Assembly (NCBI GenBank): GCA_965218775.1
Contig: CBDCLS010000006.1
Location: forward strand, 1 to 64,000
Reading direction: 5' to 3'
Source of the DNA: CAUZIZ01 sp965218775
Lineage (GTDB): Bacteria; Acidobacteriota; UBA6911; RPQK01; JAJDTT01
DNA: 64,000 nucleotides
Each line of letters opens with the position of its first letter. The first letter of the stretch is position 1. Below the pieces are notes generated by a model. It was not told the origin of the DNA, searched no databases, and saw only the letters and a program-made list of their open reading frames with translations. Shown here piece after piece: positions 52,188 to 60,207 of the stretch. A program made the translations under genes and the position numbers.

Positions 52188-52284
52188 GGGACACCTCCAT
52201 TAGGGGAAAACTCCTGGACCGTTTCTACCCAGACCAAAAGCAACAACAGTGCCAATCACGCAAACCGCAACTTGGCTGGCACGC

Positions 52285-52728
52285 TTAGGTCGGCCTCACC
52301 ACCAGAACCGAGCACTCTGCCTCCCGTACAACTCGCTCGGCAGTACTTCCGTACATGACCTGCTCCAGCGACGTTGCGCCTTTGGCTCCCAAAACGATCA
52401 GATCAGCCTCCCAGACCCGAGCGTTTTCGAGGATCTCCATGAAGGCAGTACCGTTGGTTACCTCCGAGTGAACCCAACAACCTTCGAGTCTGGAAGCCAC
52501 AGAACTCAGAACCGAGTTCAGCGCGTCCAGGGCCTCCTGTTCCAGCTTGACGGTTTCCTCACCCAGGTTGTCCGGACCCAGCCAATCGGAGGTCACGGGC
52601 TGAGCCTCCAACGCGTGCAGAACGAACAGCCTGGCCGAGCCCTGTAGAGCGATCTCGACTGCCTTGTTGAAGGCGGCTAGAGATCCATCCGAAAAATCAA
52701 TGGCACACAAGATGCGCTCAAAGGCCAC
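52285..52728 (-). CDS. Universal stress protein (UspA family)
   Basis: This 147-aa protein begins with AFERILCAIDFSDGSLAAFN and ends with VLGAKGATSLEQVMYGSTAERVV, including the G-x2-G-like nucleotide loop in altered form (GAKGATS). AAGGAGGG precedes the ATG at 52728. It is flanked by YtxH- and YbaK-like genes in the same direction. Confidence 0.88.
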   Translation of the reverse strand: MAFERILCAIDFSDGSLAAFNKAVEIALQGSARLFVLHALEAQPVTSDWLGPDNLGEETVKLEQEALDALNSVLSSVASRLEGCWVHSEVTNGTAFMEILENARVWEADLIVLGAKGATSLEQVMYGSTAERVVREAECSVLVVRPT

Positions 52729-52790
52729 GTTTCCCTCCTTTTACAGGCTCGGAGCACGCTTGAACTTCAGACTCCCGTAGCGATGCTTCT

Positions 52791-53129
52791 CTACCCCTTG
52801 ACCAGCTTGTCCATCAGTTGGATTTGGCGCGCGATGGAATCTCGGGAGCTCTCCAATGTGCCCTTCAAGCGTTTGTGGACCTCTTTGCCTTTGCCGATTC
52901 CCTGTTCGGAGACAGAGGAAACGCAGGAAGTGAGATCATCCACACAATCCTTCAGGTTTTCTGAGAGAGCCTCGGCCTGGTCGGCCAGCTTAGAACCGAA
53001 CCTCATCACATCACGGCGGGTTCTTTGACCGGCCTGAGGGGCGAACAACACGCCAACGGTCAGTCCCGCCAATGTGGCTGAAGCCACCAGCAGGGTCGTT
53101 CGGACAACCTCATTGTTCTTGCTGCTCAT
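52791..53129 (-). CDS. YtxH-like stress protein
   Basis: This 112-aa protein has one N-terminal membrane helix (about 12-31: LVASATLAGLTVGVLFAP) followed by the YtxH signature QAGQRTRRDVMRFGSKLADQ and a long amphipathic coiled coil. GGAGG precedes the ATG. YtxH proteins are general-stress genes in Bacillus; the exact role is unknown. It is the first gene of the minus-strand stress cluster. Confidence 0.8.
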   Translation of the reverse strand: MSSKNNEVVRTTLLVASATLAGLTVGVLFAPQAGQRTRRDVMRFGSKLADQAEALSENLKDCVDDLTSCVSSVSEQGIGKGKEVHKRLKGTLESSRDSIARQIQLMDKLVKG

Positions 53130-53694
53130 TTCGAACCTCCTTCGACACGATTAACGAACCCAGCTACCAGCCACAGCCCATTATCCAGGTTAGCCCCGCC
53201 ACCGGCTGCGAGCCGGATCATTCAGAAGGAAACTTTGGGTCCGGCGTAGCGGTGGGCTCCAGGCCGCTGTCCGAGCCAAAGGCTCGGAAGAATAAGACTT
53301 CGGCCTGGAGGCCAAAGCTACCTTCGCCAATGAAGTTTCAGGTTAGCCCAGCTCGACTGGACCTGGGACTCGCCACGAAGATGTAAGCACGGACAAGACC
53401 AAAGTCGGAGCTTCCAACCTGGCAGGGTACTGGGGCCGAATTCCAATCGGATTGGAAGGATCCTCTCAGGGTTACATCACCCATATTGTGGGGATTTGGC
53501 CCATCGGAAACCTGTTCCCGATCCGGGTCTTGCAGGAAACTAATAGATGCGAGGGAACCACGCTCAGCGCACCGCGAAGTGGTCCTGAAGTTGCTATCAC
53601 TATCGTGCGCGGTAAATGCTTTTGTCTGGCGAGTTCTCCGTTCGAAAGTCGAAGAAGGATATCAAGCCAGACTGATTGCGGAGGAGCTGATGAC
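53130..53694. repeat. 565 bp intergenic region with R1-related repeat
   Basis: CCACCGGCTGCGAGCCGGAT, ATTCAGAAGGAAACTTTGG and GTTTCAGGTTAGCCCAGC (53195-53350) resemble R1 and the segments at 49083 and 50955. No gene is convincing. It must also hold promoters of the divergent YtxH and UspA genes. Confidence 0.6.
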
Positions 53695-54144
53695 ATGCTT
53701 CCCATCAAACATATTCTTTCGCCGGTCGATTTCAGCGAGGCTTCGTACGTGGCCTTGAAGCAGGCCGCCGAGCTGTCGAATCACTTTCACGCGGAACTCT
53801 GCATCCTTCACGTCGTGCCGCCCGTTCCCACACCGCTGCTGGCATCTGACTATTCCTTCCACGTCCCCAAGTATGAGGAGACTCTTCACGACGATGCCCT
53901 GGAACGACTGAAGGAATTGATCGAACAACGGGTTGACAAGCGGATACTAGCTCGTCCTCTAGTAGCTTACGGCTTGGCAGCAGAAGAGATCGTGCGAGTG
54001 GCAACTGAGGAGAAAGTGGACTTGATCGTGATCGCCACACATGGTCTTACGGGCTGGCGCCATCTCGTTTTCGGATCGGTTACCGAAAAGGTGGTGCGTA
54101 CTGCCCAGCGCCCTGTGTTGACCATTCACCCTGCCCCCGAGTAG
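53695..54144 (+). CDS. Universal stress protein (UspA family)
   Basis: This 149-aa protein starts at the ATG at 53695 with GAGGAG 8 nt upstream; the open frame extends far upstream without similarity. IKHILSPVDFSEASYVALKQ and IATHGLTGWRHLVFGSVTEK carry the ATP-binding pattern of the family. It is transcribed divergently from the stress cluster on the other strand. Confidence 0.9.
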   Translation: MLPIKHILSPVDFSEASYVALKQAAELSNHFHAELCILHVVPPVPTPLLASDYSFHVPKYEETLHDDALERLKELIEQRVDKRILARPLVAYGLAAEEIVRVATEEKVDLIVIATHGLTGWRHLVFGSVTEKVVRTAQRPVLTIHPAPE

Positions 54145-54165
54145 CTGGCACCTGGTTCTGGAAAT

Positions 54166-54264
54166 TTACCCGCTTCTTGAACCGAGAAGGTAACCGAGCG
54201 TGAAAACCAGCAGGATCCCAACTACATGAACGAAGATTAGCGCGGTTCCTGAAATCTCTATCAC
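54166..54264 (-). CDS. Tiny single-helix membrane protein (32 aa)
   Basis: A 33-codon frame begins with GTG at 54264, 6 nt after AGGTGC. The product is almost one hydrophobic helix (GTALIFVHVVGILLVFTLGY) ending in a basic tail, LLGSRSG. It resembles small membrane stress peptides in general design, but no family is recognised. It could be chance. Confidence 0.4.
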   Translation of the reverse strand: MIEISGTALIFVHVVGILLVFTLGYLLGSRSG

Positions 54265-54404
54265 GTTGAGCACCTAGTTGAGCAACCGATTGCTCCCGGC
54301 ATTATGACCAACCGACTGAGAAACCGAAAGCACCGTGATTGGCGTTAGCAGGCCTGAGACGTTGAGGCTGGGCCAGCCGGTTTGCGTGAGAGTACCCGGT
54401 GAAC

Positions 54405-54545
54405 TGCCAGTATTGCAAAGCCCAATCCGGCAGAGCCGCGAACGACTTGAGCTGTCAGCAATAAGGGCCCAAGTTCCGAGGAGAGAGCTGGACAACAGCA
54501 CAATCTTCCTCGTCCCCGATCGCTGGTTCTTGCTGTTCCTGTGCC
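54405..54545 (-). repeat. Dispersed intergenic repeat R1, copy 5 (inverted)
   Basis: Read on the minus strand, GATCGGGGACGAGGAAGATT, GTTGTCCAGCTCTC, CGGAACTTGGGC and CAAGTCGTTCGCGGCTCTG follow the order of copies 1 and 2. Confidence 0.72.
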
Positions 54546-54579
54546 CCTTATCCAGGCTTTTTTCCGCAACCCATTCAGG

Positions 54580-54662
54580 GTTGAAATCCAAGGGCGGCGC
54601 CGTTCACCCAGGGTTCGGAAACCCTGGGCTGGATGCCGCAATCCCATTGGGATTGACCTCGA
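54580..54662. repeat. Palindromic repeat module (family R2), third hairpin
   Basis: CCCAGGGTT-CGGA-AACCCTGGG at 54607-54628 is identical to the hairpin at 48947-48968, and GCCGCAATCCCATTGGGATT follows as at 48977-48996. Confidence 0.75.
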
Positions 54663-54789
54663 TTACGGTGTCGCAACTGACCCTTGGGCACGCAGCTTTG
54701 GTCCCCAGGCCGAAGTCTCTTCTGTCGAGCCTCAGGGAAAGGCGCAGGCAAGAGTAGGGAAGGGAGGCCAGGATTGGTTCGTGTCACTA

Positions 54790-57075
54790 TCAGACTGGTT
54801 CCAGGGGATAGTGGGTCTTCCTTTCTGGTGAGTTCGTGACTACGTCCTTGCCATCGACATTGAGCGTGAGGCCCTTATCCTTGCTCCAACTCACGGAGAC
54901 GTTGTGACCCAACACCCTCAGGTTTGAGACCGACGCCTCCCGCCAGGGGCTGTTGACGTTCACTTCGATGCCTTTGGCTACCCTCAAGCCGAAGACGCCT
55001 TCGTAAAGCCCTAGCATCAGATTGAAGTTGGCTGGATAGTTGAAGGACCTGGCCGCCGGACGGTATCTCCCTCCGGCAAACATCTCACCGGTTTCGGCAC
55101 TATATGCCTCCGCCATATACCTTGGACCGAGGCCTTCACTCCACCAGTGCAGCTTGAAGAGCTTCTTCAACATGAAGTGGGCCATCTCGGTCTGTCCTGC
55201 CCAATACAGCCCCCTGACCACCTCCATCTGATAGTGCCAGACCAGACCCACGATCTCGTGGTTGTCAGGATCGTAGTAAGGACTGTCCCAGGCCAGGGAT
55301 GGCAGGCCATAAGGTCTATTGAAGGCCTTCGACTCGAGGTTCTTGACCAGTGCCCTGGCCTTGGCATCATCAGCCAGACCGCGCACACCATTCATGAAGA
55401 AAGAGGCCAGGAAGCCGGTAGTGAAGGAGAACGCATGCTTGGAAACGATCTGCTGTCCGTCGGAGTCCACGTCGACGTACATCCCCAGGTCGGAGTTCCA
55501 CATCAGACGGTTCACCTGCTGTGCCAGGGCCTTCGACTTCTCTGAATAGACCCGGGCCTTCTGGAATCGTCCAAGTGCCTCTTCCAGAAAGGCCAGATCC
55601 GCCAAAGCCCCAACCAGGAACGCGTTGAGATCGCAGTAGCTGGAGTGGCTCCCCCTGTACTTCTCGGCCAGGTCCATCCAGGCGTAATCTCCTCCAATCG
55701 TCCAGTAGAGTCCTAACGCCTGCCTAAACCGATTCTCGTCGTACCACTCGATGCCCTTTTCCAACCGCTCGATCAAAGGGACACCTTCGATCTTCTGCTG
55801 CAGGAATGCCGTGTCCCCTGCGAACTCGACGTACTTCTTCGTGATCTGAAGGAGTGTGCTCGGACCCCCATCCATCATGAATGGATCCTTCTGAACGCGC
55901 CCTTTTCCGCTGTCAAAGTAGACGCCCCTGACACCCGGCACCTGCCCGTCTGACCGCTGCGTCGACCACATGATTCGTACGAAGTCCTTCACCGTCTGGG
56001 GCGTCCAATAGATGACGGCGGCGGCGGCCTCCATGTTGTCTATGTTTCCAATGACTTGATCGTGTAGATAACCGCCGTAGTTGGTGCTCCACTGCCCATT
56101 TGGCAACGCATCTTCGTCGATCTCCCATTGGTTGATCCTGAAGTTCGCCCACATCCAGTAGTGCGCCTTCACGAACTGCTCATCCGGACAGCTGAATTGG
56201 GGAATCTCCCGCAGGAACCTGTTCCAGTAGTCGGTCGCTTCGTTCAAGCGCGCTTTGGGGTTGGAAAGGATAGAGGCAGCGTCTTCCCGAGCCTTCTGGG
56301 AATCCTTGGCGATGGACCGTACAAAGGAAAACTCTAGCGGTGTGCCGGGCTCGAGATTGATGTCGTGCTGTTCCAGAATGTCGTAGACATTCCCAGAGAA
56401 CATTTTCGATAGGGTGAACTTCCCGTTCTTGAGGGTGGAACCCGAGGCCATGCCGGTTCCCGGCCGCAGGTCACACAGCACCATACCCTCTTCGACCCAG
56501 GCCTTCTCGGCCCCAAGGTCCCGCGGCTGCGGGTCTCCAAAACCCAGGATTTCTCGGAACAGGCTCAACTTGAGCCGCCTCGAAGCCTCAATCTTGAGGT
56601 TGGTGCAATAGGCAAACAGACCCGGTGGCGCAAAAGCGCGGACTTCCAGCTTGAAGTGCTCGAATTCGAGCTGCCAGATGTGTTGCTCCGGACGGAAGGA
56701 CACCTTGGCCTTCCGGGCATATTCCAGCGATAAGGGGACCTTTTCTCCACTTTCAGCGTCGTAGACGGCCGAGATGATGTCGCGGTCCACTGGGGGTTTG
56801 ACGCTGGCTCGGATGACGCTGCTGCACAAGCCGCTGACCTCCGGGCGTCTGATGTCGCAGCGAAACATCACCCGGTTGTTGCCATAGCTGGCGGGCAGGT
56901 TTCTGACCTTGCCAGGGTCGACCGAGTACTCCAGCCAGGCGCAGGGATCGGTTGCGATTGAATTCGCTTGAGGCGCAGCCTCAGTTTGCACGATAGTGCT
57001 GGCCGAGATAAAGGTTGGCACTGTCGTACCAACCAGCGATGCTGCCAGCAGTTCTCGTCTAGTCAAGGGGCTCAT
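54790..57075 (-). CDS. Tat-exported glycosidase-like (alpha/alpha)6-barrel protein
   Basis: This 761-aa protein starts at the ATG at 57075 behind GAGGTGAG. The N-terminus SPLTRRELLAASLVGTTVP is a twin-arginine export signal. Residues about 70-310 form a beta-sandwich, and the remainder is a helical six-hairpin domain with QFVKAHYWMWANFRINQWE, GGDYAWMDLAEKYRGSHSSY and NHEIVGLVWHYQMEVVRGLY, typical of inverting glycoside hydrolases (GH15/37/63/65-like). Acidic candidates near the middle cannot be assigned by eye. A short C-terminal beta domain ends the protein. It probably degrades an oligosaccharide outside the inner membrane. The gene stands alone. Confidence 0.72.
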   Translation of the reverse strand: MSPLTRRELLAASLVGTTVPTFISASTIVQTEAAPQANSIATDPCAWLEYSVDPGKVRNLPASYGNNRVMFRCDIRRPEVSGLCSSVIRASVKPPVDRDIISAVYDAESGEKVPLSLEYARKAKVSFRPEQHIWQLEFEHFKLEVRAFAPPGLFAYCTNLKIEASRRLKLSLFREILGFGDPQPRDLGAEKAWVEEGMVLCDLRPGTGMASGSTLKNGKFTLSKMFSGNVYDILEQHDINLEPGTPLEFSFVRSIAKDSQKAREDAASILSNPKARLNEATDYWNRFLREIPQFSCPDEQFVKAHYWMWANFRINQWEIDEDALPNGQWSTNYGGYLHDQVIGNIDNMEAAAAVIYWTPQTVKDFVRIMWSTQRSDGQVPGVRGVYFDSGKGRVQKDPFMMDGGPSTLLQITKKYVEFAGDTAFLQQKIEGVPLIERLEKGIEWYDENRFRQALGLYWTIGGDYAWMDLAEKYRGSHSSYCDLNAFLVGALADLAFLEEALGRFQKARVYSEKSKALAQQVNRLMWNSDLGMYVDVDSDGQQIVSKHAFSFTTGFLASFFMNGVRGLADDAKARALVKNLESKAFNRPYGLPSLAWDSPYYDPDNHEIVGLVWHYQMEVVRGLYWAGQTEMAHFMLKKLFKLHWWSEGLGPRYMAEAYSAETGEMFAGGRYRPAARSFNYPANFNLMLGLYEGVFGLRVAKGIEVNVNSPWREASVSNLRVLGHNVSVSWSKDKGLTLNVDGKDVVTNSPERKTHYPLEPV

Positions 57076-57954
57076 TCTTCTCACCTCGTTCTTTTTGACC
57101 TCGCCCTTTTTAAGAATCGATTCAGTTAAGCCCTTTTCCAGGGGTGAACCAAACACTCCCCAATCGACCCCGGACGAGCAGCGCTTGTGTTGTACGCCGT
57201 CCACTTCCGAACTCTACCGAAAGCTGTATTGGGCGTCATTTGCCATGCTGGCACTCTGACCGATCGAAGACAAGCCAATACGCCAAAGCGATAGCCGACA
57301 ACACCTCGGGATGGCCTTCCTCCGTGTACAACTTGTAGAATTAGGGATATCGAAGCAATCGAGGGGGGTCGTATGGAGACTCAGGTGGAAAGCCCATTTT
57401 GGGAGAAGCTTCTCCAGCTGATTGAGGAACGACGTGTCGTTCCCATTGTCGGTCGCGAACTGCTGACGGTTCGATACCGGGATAAGGAAGTCCCCCTTTA
57501 TTCCCTGATTGCGCAGCGCTTGGCAGAGCACCTGGGTGTTTCCGGGGCTGATCTTCAGCAAAGAGATGAGATTGACACGGTGGCCTGCCGCTGCGTTCAG
57601 AAAGGTAACCGAATCGAGGATATCTATCCGGCGTTGAAGACGGTGATGCCCACCGCTGGAGAGTTGCCTACACCGGAGCCATTAGCCAAGCTCGTATCCA
57701 TCCGTCCTTTTAGTCTCTTCCTGACTACAACCTTCGATTCCCTGGTGGAGGAGGCTATCAACCAGGAGCGTTTCGCCGGACAAGCGAAAACAAGAGTCCT
57801 TTCGTACGCACCTAACTCGGTCGAAGACCTGCCCACCACGACGGAAGAATCTGATCCTCCGATTGTATTTCATTTATTTGGCAGATTGTCGGCAATACCC
57901 ACCTACGCTGTGACGGGAGAAGACAGCTTGGAATTCTTGCACTCGCTACAGTCC

Positions 57955-58093
57955 GAGGCTGTGTGAAAAGTCATTCATGATTTCGGATTTGAAATTTTGA
58001 CTTCATAGGATCGCGTGTAAGCCACGATCTCCGTCGTAGGAAGGGTAAAGAGACCCCTAAATCAAAGAGGTTTTGGACTTTTCACACAGCCTC
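57955..58093. mobile_element. MITE-like element, copy 2, inside the SIR2 domain
   Basis: This 139-bp element has perfect 18-bp terminal inverted repeats GAGGCTGTGTGAAAAGTC (57955-57972 and complement at 58076-58093) and a 4-bp duplication, GTCC, on both sides (57951-57954, 58094-58097). Its ends match the element at 6230-6411; interiors differ. It introduces a TGA four codons into the insertion. Confidence 0.85.
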
Positions 58094-58600
58094 GTCCGAA
58101 AGCAGGCAGCCGCAGCTGCTGTTGGATGAGTTGAGCCGCGCGAACCTACTGCTATTGGGGTGCGGCTTTGATGATTGGTTTGCTCGCTTCTTTCTGCGTA
58201 CCCTTAGACGAGAACGCCTGTCGGAGACGCGCGGGCCCACAGACTATGTGGCGGACGGAAGAACAAATGCCAATGACAACCTGGTGCTTTTTCTGAAAAA
58301 TTTCACTGCCTGCACCAACATCTATCAGAATGGGGGGGCAGCCGACTTTATCGACGAGTTGCATCTCCGCTGGACGGCACATCACGCCAATGGAGCAACC
58401 GGAGCTGGATACAGTGAGCCGGGTGCTGTTTTCCTGAGTTACGCAAGTGAGGACACCTCAGCAGCAAGCAAGATCAAGGACGGACTTGAGGCTGAGGGAG
58501 TCGATGTATTCTTCGACAGAGATAAGCTGTGGGCCAGCGATGACTTCGAGGCCAACCTCAAACACAGAATTGGTGAGTCGGCTTTGTTTATACCGCTGAT

Positions 58601-59934
58601 CACTAGTGTCCGGTTATAAGTCCCATAGAGTCAACTGGTTAGAGCTAGGACTGTGGGCTTCCTGCAAGCTAGGTCTCATAAGTAGTTGATAAATGGGAAC
58701 TTTCTCGAATGCGGTCACGCTCAAAACCTGCAGAATACTGTGTAGACTTTGGGGAAGCTTGAGTTCCTTTTTCAGGATTGCGATGAGGAGGTAAACGCAG
58801 ACAGCAATCCAGATCTGGGTGCGAACGGCATTGTCGGAGGTGCCGTAGAAGGTCTTGATTCGCAGGTGCTGCTTGATCCACTTGAAGAACAGCTCCACCT
58901 GCCAGCGGAGTTTGTAGAGGGAGGCGACGCTGAGGGCCGGAAGGGTGAAATTGTTCGTCAGGAAGACGAGAGATTTGTTGGTGGGAGCGTCGAAGAAGCG
59001 AACTCTTCGCAAGTGCTCTGGATAGTCTTGCCGAGATTTTGGCAAGGCCAAGCGCCCGGTGTGATCGCTGCGAACTCCGGGCTGATCGGTCCGTGCTCGA
59101 GAGGTGTAGCGAGTAAAGCGGAGATTCTTCTTGGCCCGAATCACAAAGTAGGCGCAAGCTTGATGAACGACATGCAGACGAGCAAAGTCGAGATAACCCC
59201 GGTCCATGACGTAAAAGGCACCGGGCTCGATGACGAGGGAATCCAACAGGTTGACGTCGTGGCACTTTCCCTGGGTGATCTCGATGACGGTGGGGATCGG
59301 ACCCCGCAAGTCCAGCAGGGTGTGCAGTTTGATGGCGCCCTTGCGCTTGCGAAAGTGGGCCCAGGGAAACAAGCTCAAGCACAGGTCGATGGTGGTCGAG
59401 TCGAAGGCATAGACTGTCTCCCCCAGCTCCAGACCGAGTTGCTCGTTGGCATACAGGCGTCTGGCTTTGACAATGAGCTTCTGCGCCAAGTCGGCGTAGA
59501 TACGCCAGTCCCGTGTTTCGTTGGCTTCGGCCAGGGTGCTGCGGGCCACCTCCCCGCGAAATCCCAGCGAATAGAGCAGCTCGCTTCGGGAGCGCAGGCA
59601 GGCCTCGATGTCCCGCAAGCTCTCCCGGTACGTCAACTGCGCGAAGGCCATGGCCAGAAACTGGTTCCGGCACGAGAAGCGGCGCACCCGGCGGTCTCCT
59701 CCGTAACGCTCGACACAGCGCTGGAACTGTTCCCGGTGAATCCCCTCCATCAGCTGGGCAAAAATCGTTCGTCTTGGGTTCATGGCCAGAGACTGGACTA
59801 CGCCTCTGACCGTCTGGGTACGGGGCCAAGGAGAAGCCACGAAAATTCAAATGCGTCACACCCCTTCCTCGTCGCAACCTACTATACCCATGTAACTTAT
59901 AGACGATCTCTATAATCTAAACCGGACAGCAGTG
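58601..59934 (-). mobile_element. IS4-family insertion sequence inside the TIR domain
   Basis: This 1334-bp element begins CACTAGTGTCCGGTTATAAG and ends, inverted, CACTGCTGTCCGGTTTAGAT. The 9-bp target duplication ACCGCTGAT lies at 58592-58600 and 59935-59943. Nine-base duplications and this end style fit IS4. Removing it restores the TIR reading frame exactly. Confidence 0.93.
58614..59783 (-). CDS. IS4-family transposase (DUF4372 N-terminus)
   Basis: This 389-aa transposase is chosen to start at the ATG at 59783 (MNPRRTIFAQLMEG), the usual family start; the frame is open to 59840. DUF4372 (FAQLMEGIHREQFQRCVERY) precedes the RNase-H-like domain with Asp in YAFDSTTIDLCLS and VMDRGYLD, and the YREK signature Y-x2-R-x3-E-x6-K in YKLRWQVELFFKWIKQHL. 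It is intact and probably active. Confidence 0.94.
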   Translation of the reverse strand: MNPRRTIFAQLMEGIHREQFQRCVERYGGDRRVRRFSCRNQFLAMAFAQLTYRESLRDIEACLRSRSELLYSLGFRGEVARSTLAEANETRDWRIYADLAQKLIVKARRLYANEQLGLELGETVYAFDSTTIDLCLSLFPWAHFRKRKGAIKLHTLLDLRGPIPTVIEITQGKCHDVNLLDSLVIEPGAFYVMDRGYLDFARLHVVHQACAYFVIRAKKNLRFTRYTSRARTDQPGVRSDHTGRLALPKSRQDYPEHLRRVRFFDAPTNKSLVFLTNNFTLPALSVASLYKLRWQVELFFKWIKQHLRIKTFYGTSDNAVRTQIWIAVCVYLLIAILKKELKLPQSLHSILQVLSVTAFEKVPIYQLLMRPSLQEAHSPSSNQLTLWDL

Positions 59935-60207
59935 ACCGCTGATATCAAGAAACACGCTGACAGGCAAACGGCGCTTCTTCCGAGTCGAATGGAATCAGGC
60001 TATGAATGGGCCCCTCAAGACAGCGTGGACAGAGCGTTTCATAGTGCCAGTCATCATTGACGAGACCCCGCCTTCCGACCGTGCCATACCCCAACGATTC
60101 CGCGAGCTTTGCTGGGGACAGTTGCCAGAGGGCCAAACAAGCTCAGAGTTCATCGCGATGGTCAAGCGACAGTACCGCAAGTACCAGAAGATCGTGATAG
60201 GGCGCCC

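Noticed and set aside
57373..57966. Stand-alone 197-aa SIR2 protein
   Set aside because: Its last codons and stop come from the MITE end; the original frame resumes exactly after the element.
58669..59877. Frame of about 400 codons in another register of the IS4 transposase, and a 388-codon frame on the plus strand at 58749-59915
   Set aside because: Both are shadows of the GC-rich transposase. Only the 58614-59783 frame carries DUF4372 and YREK motifs.
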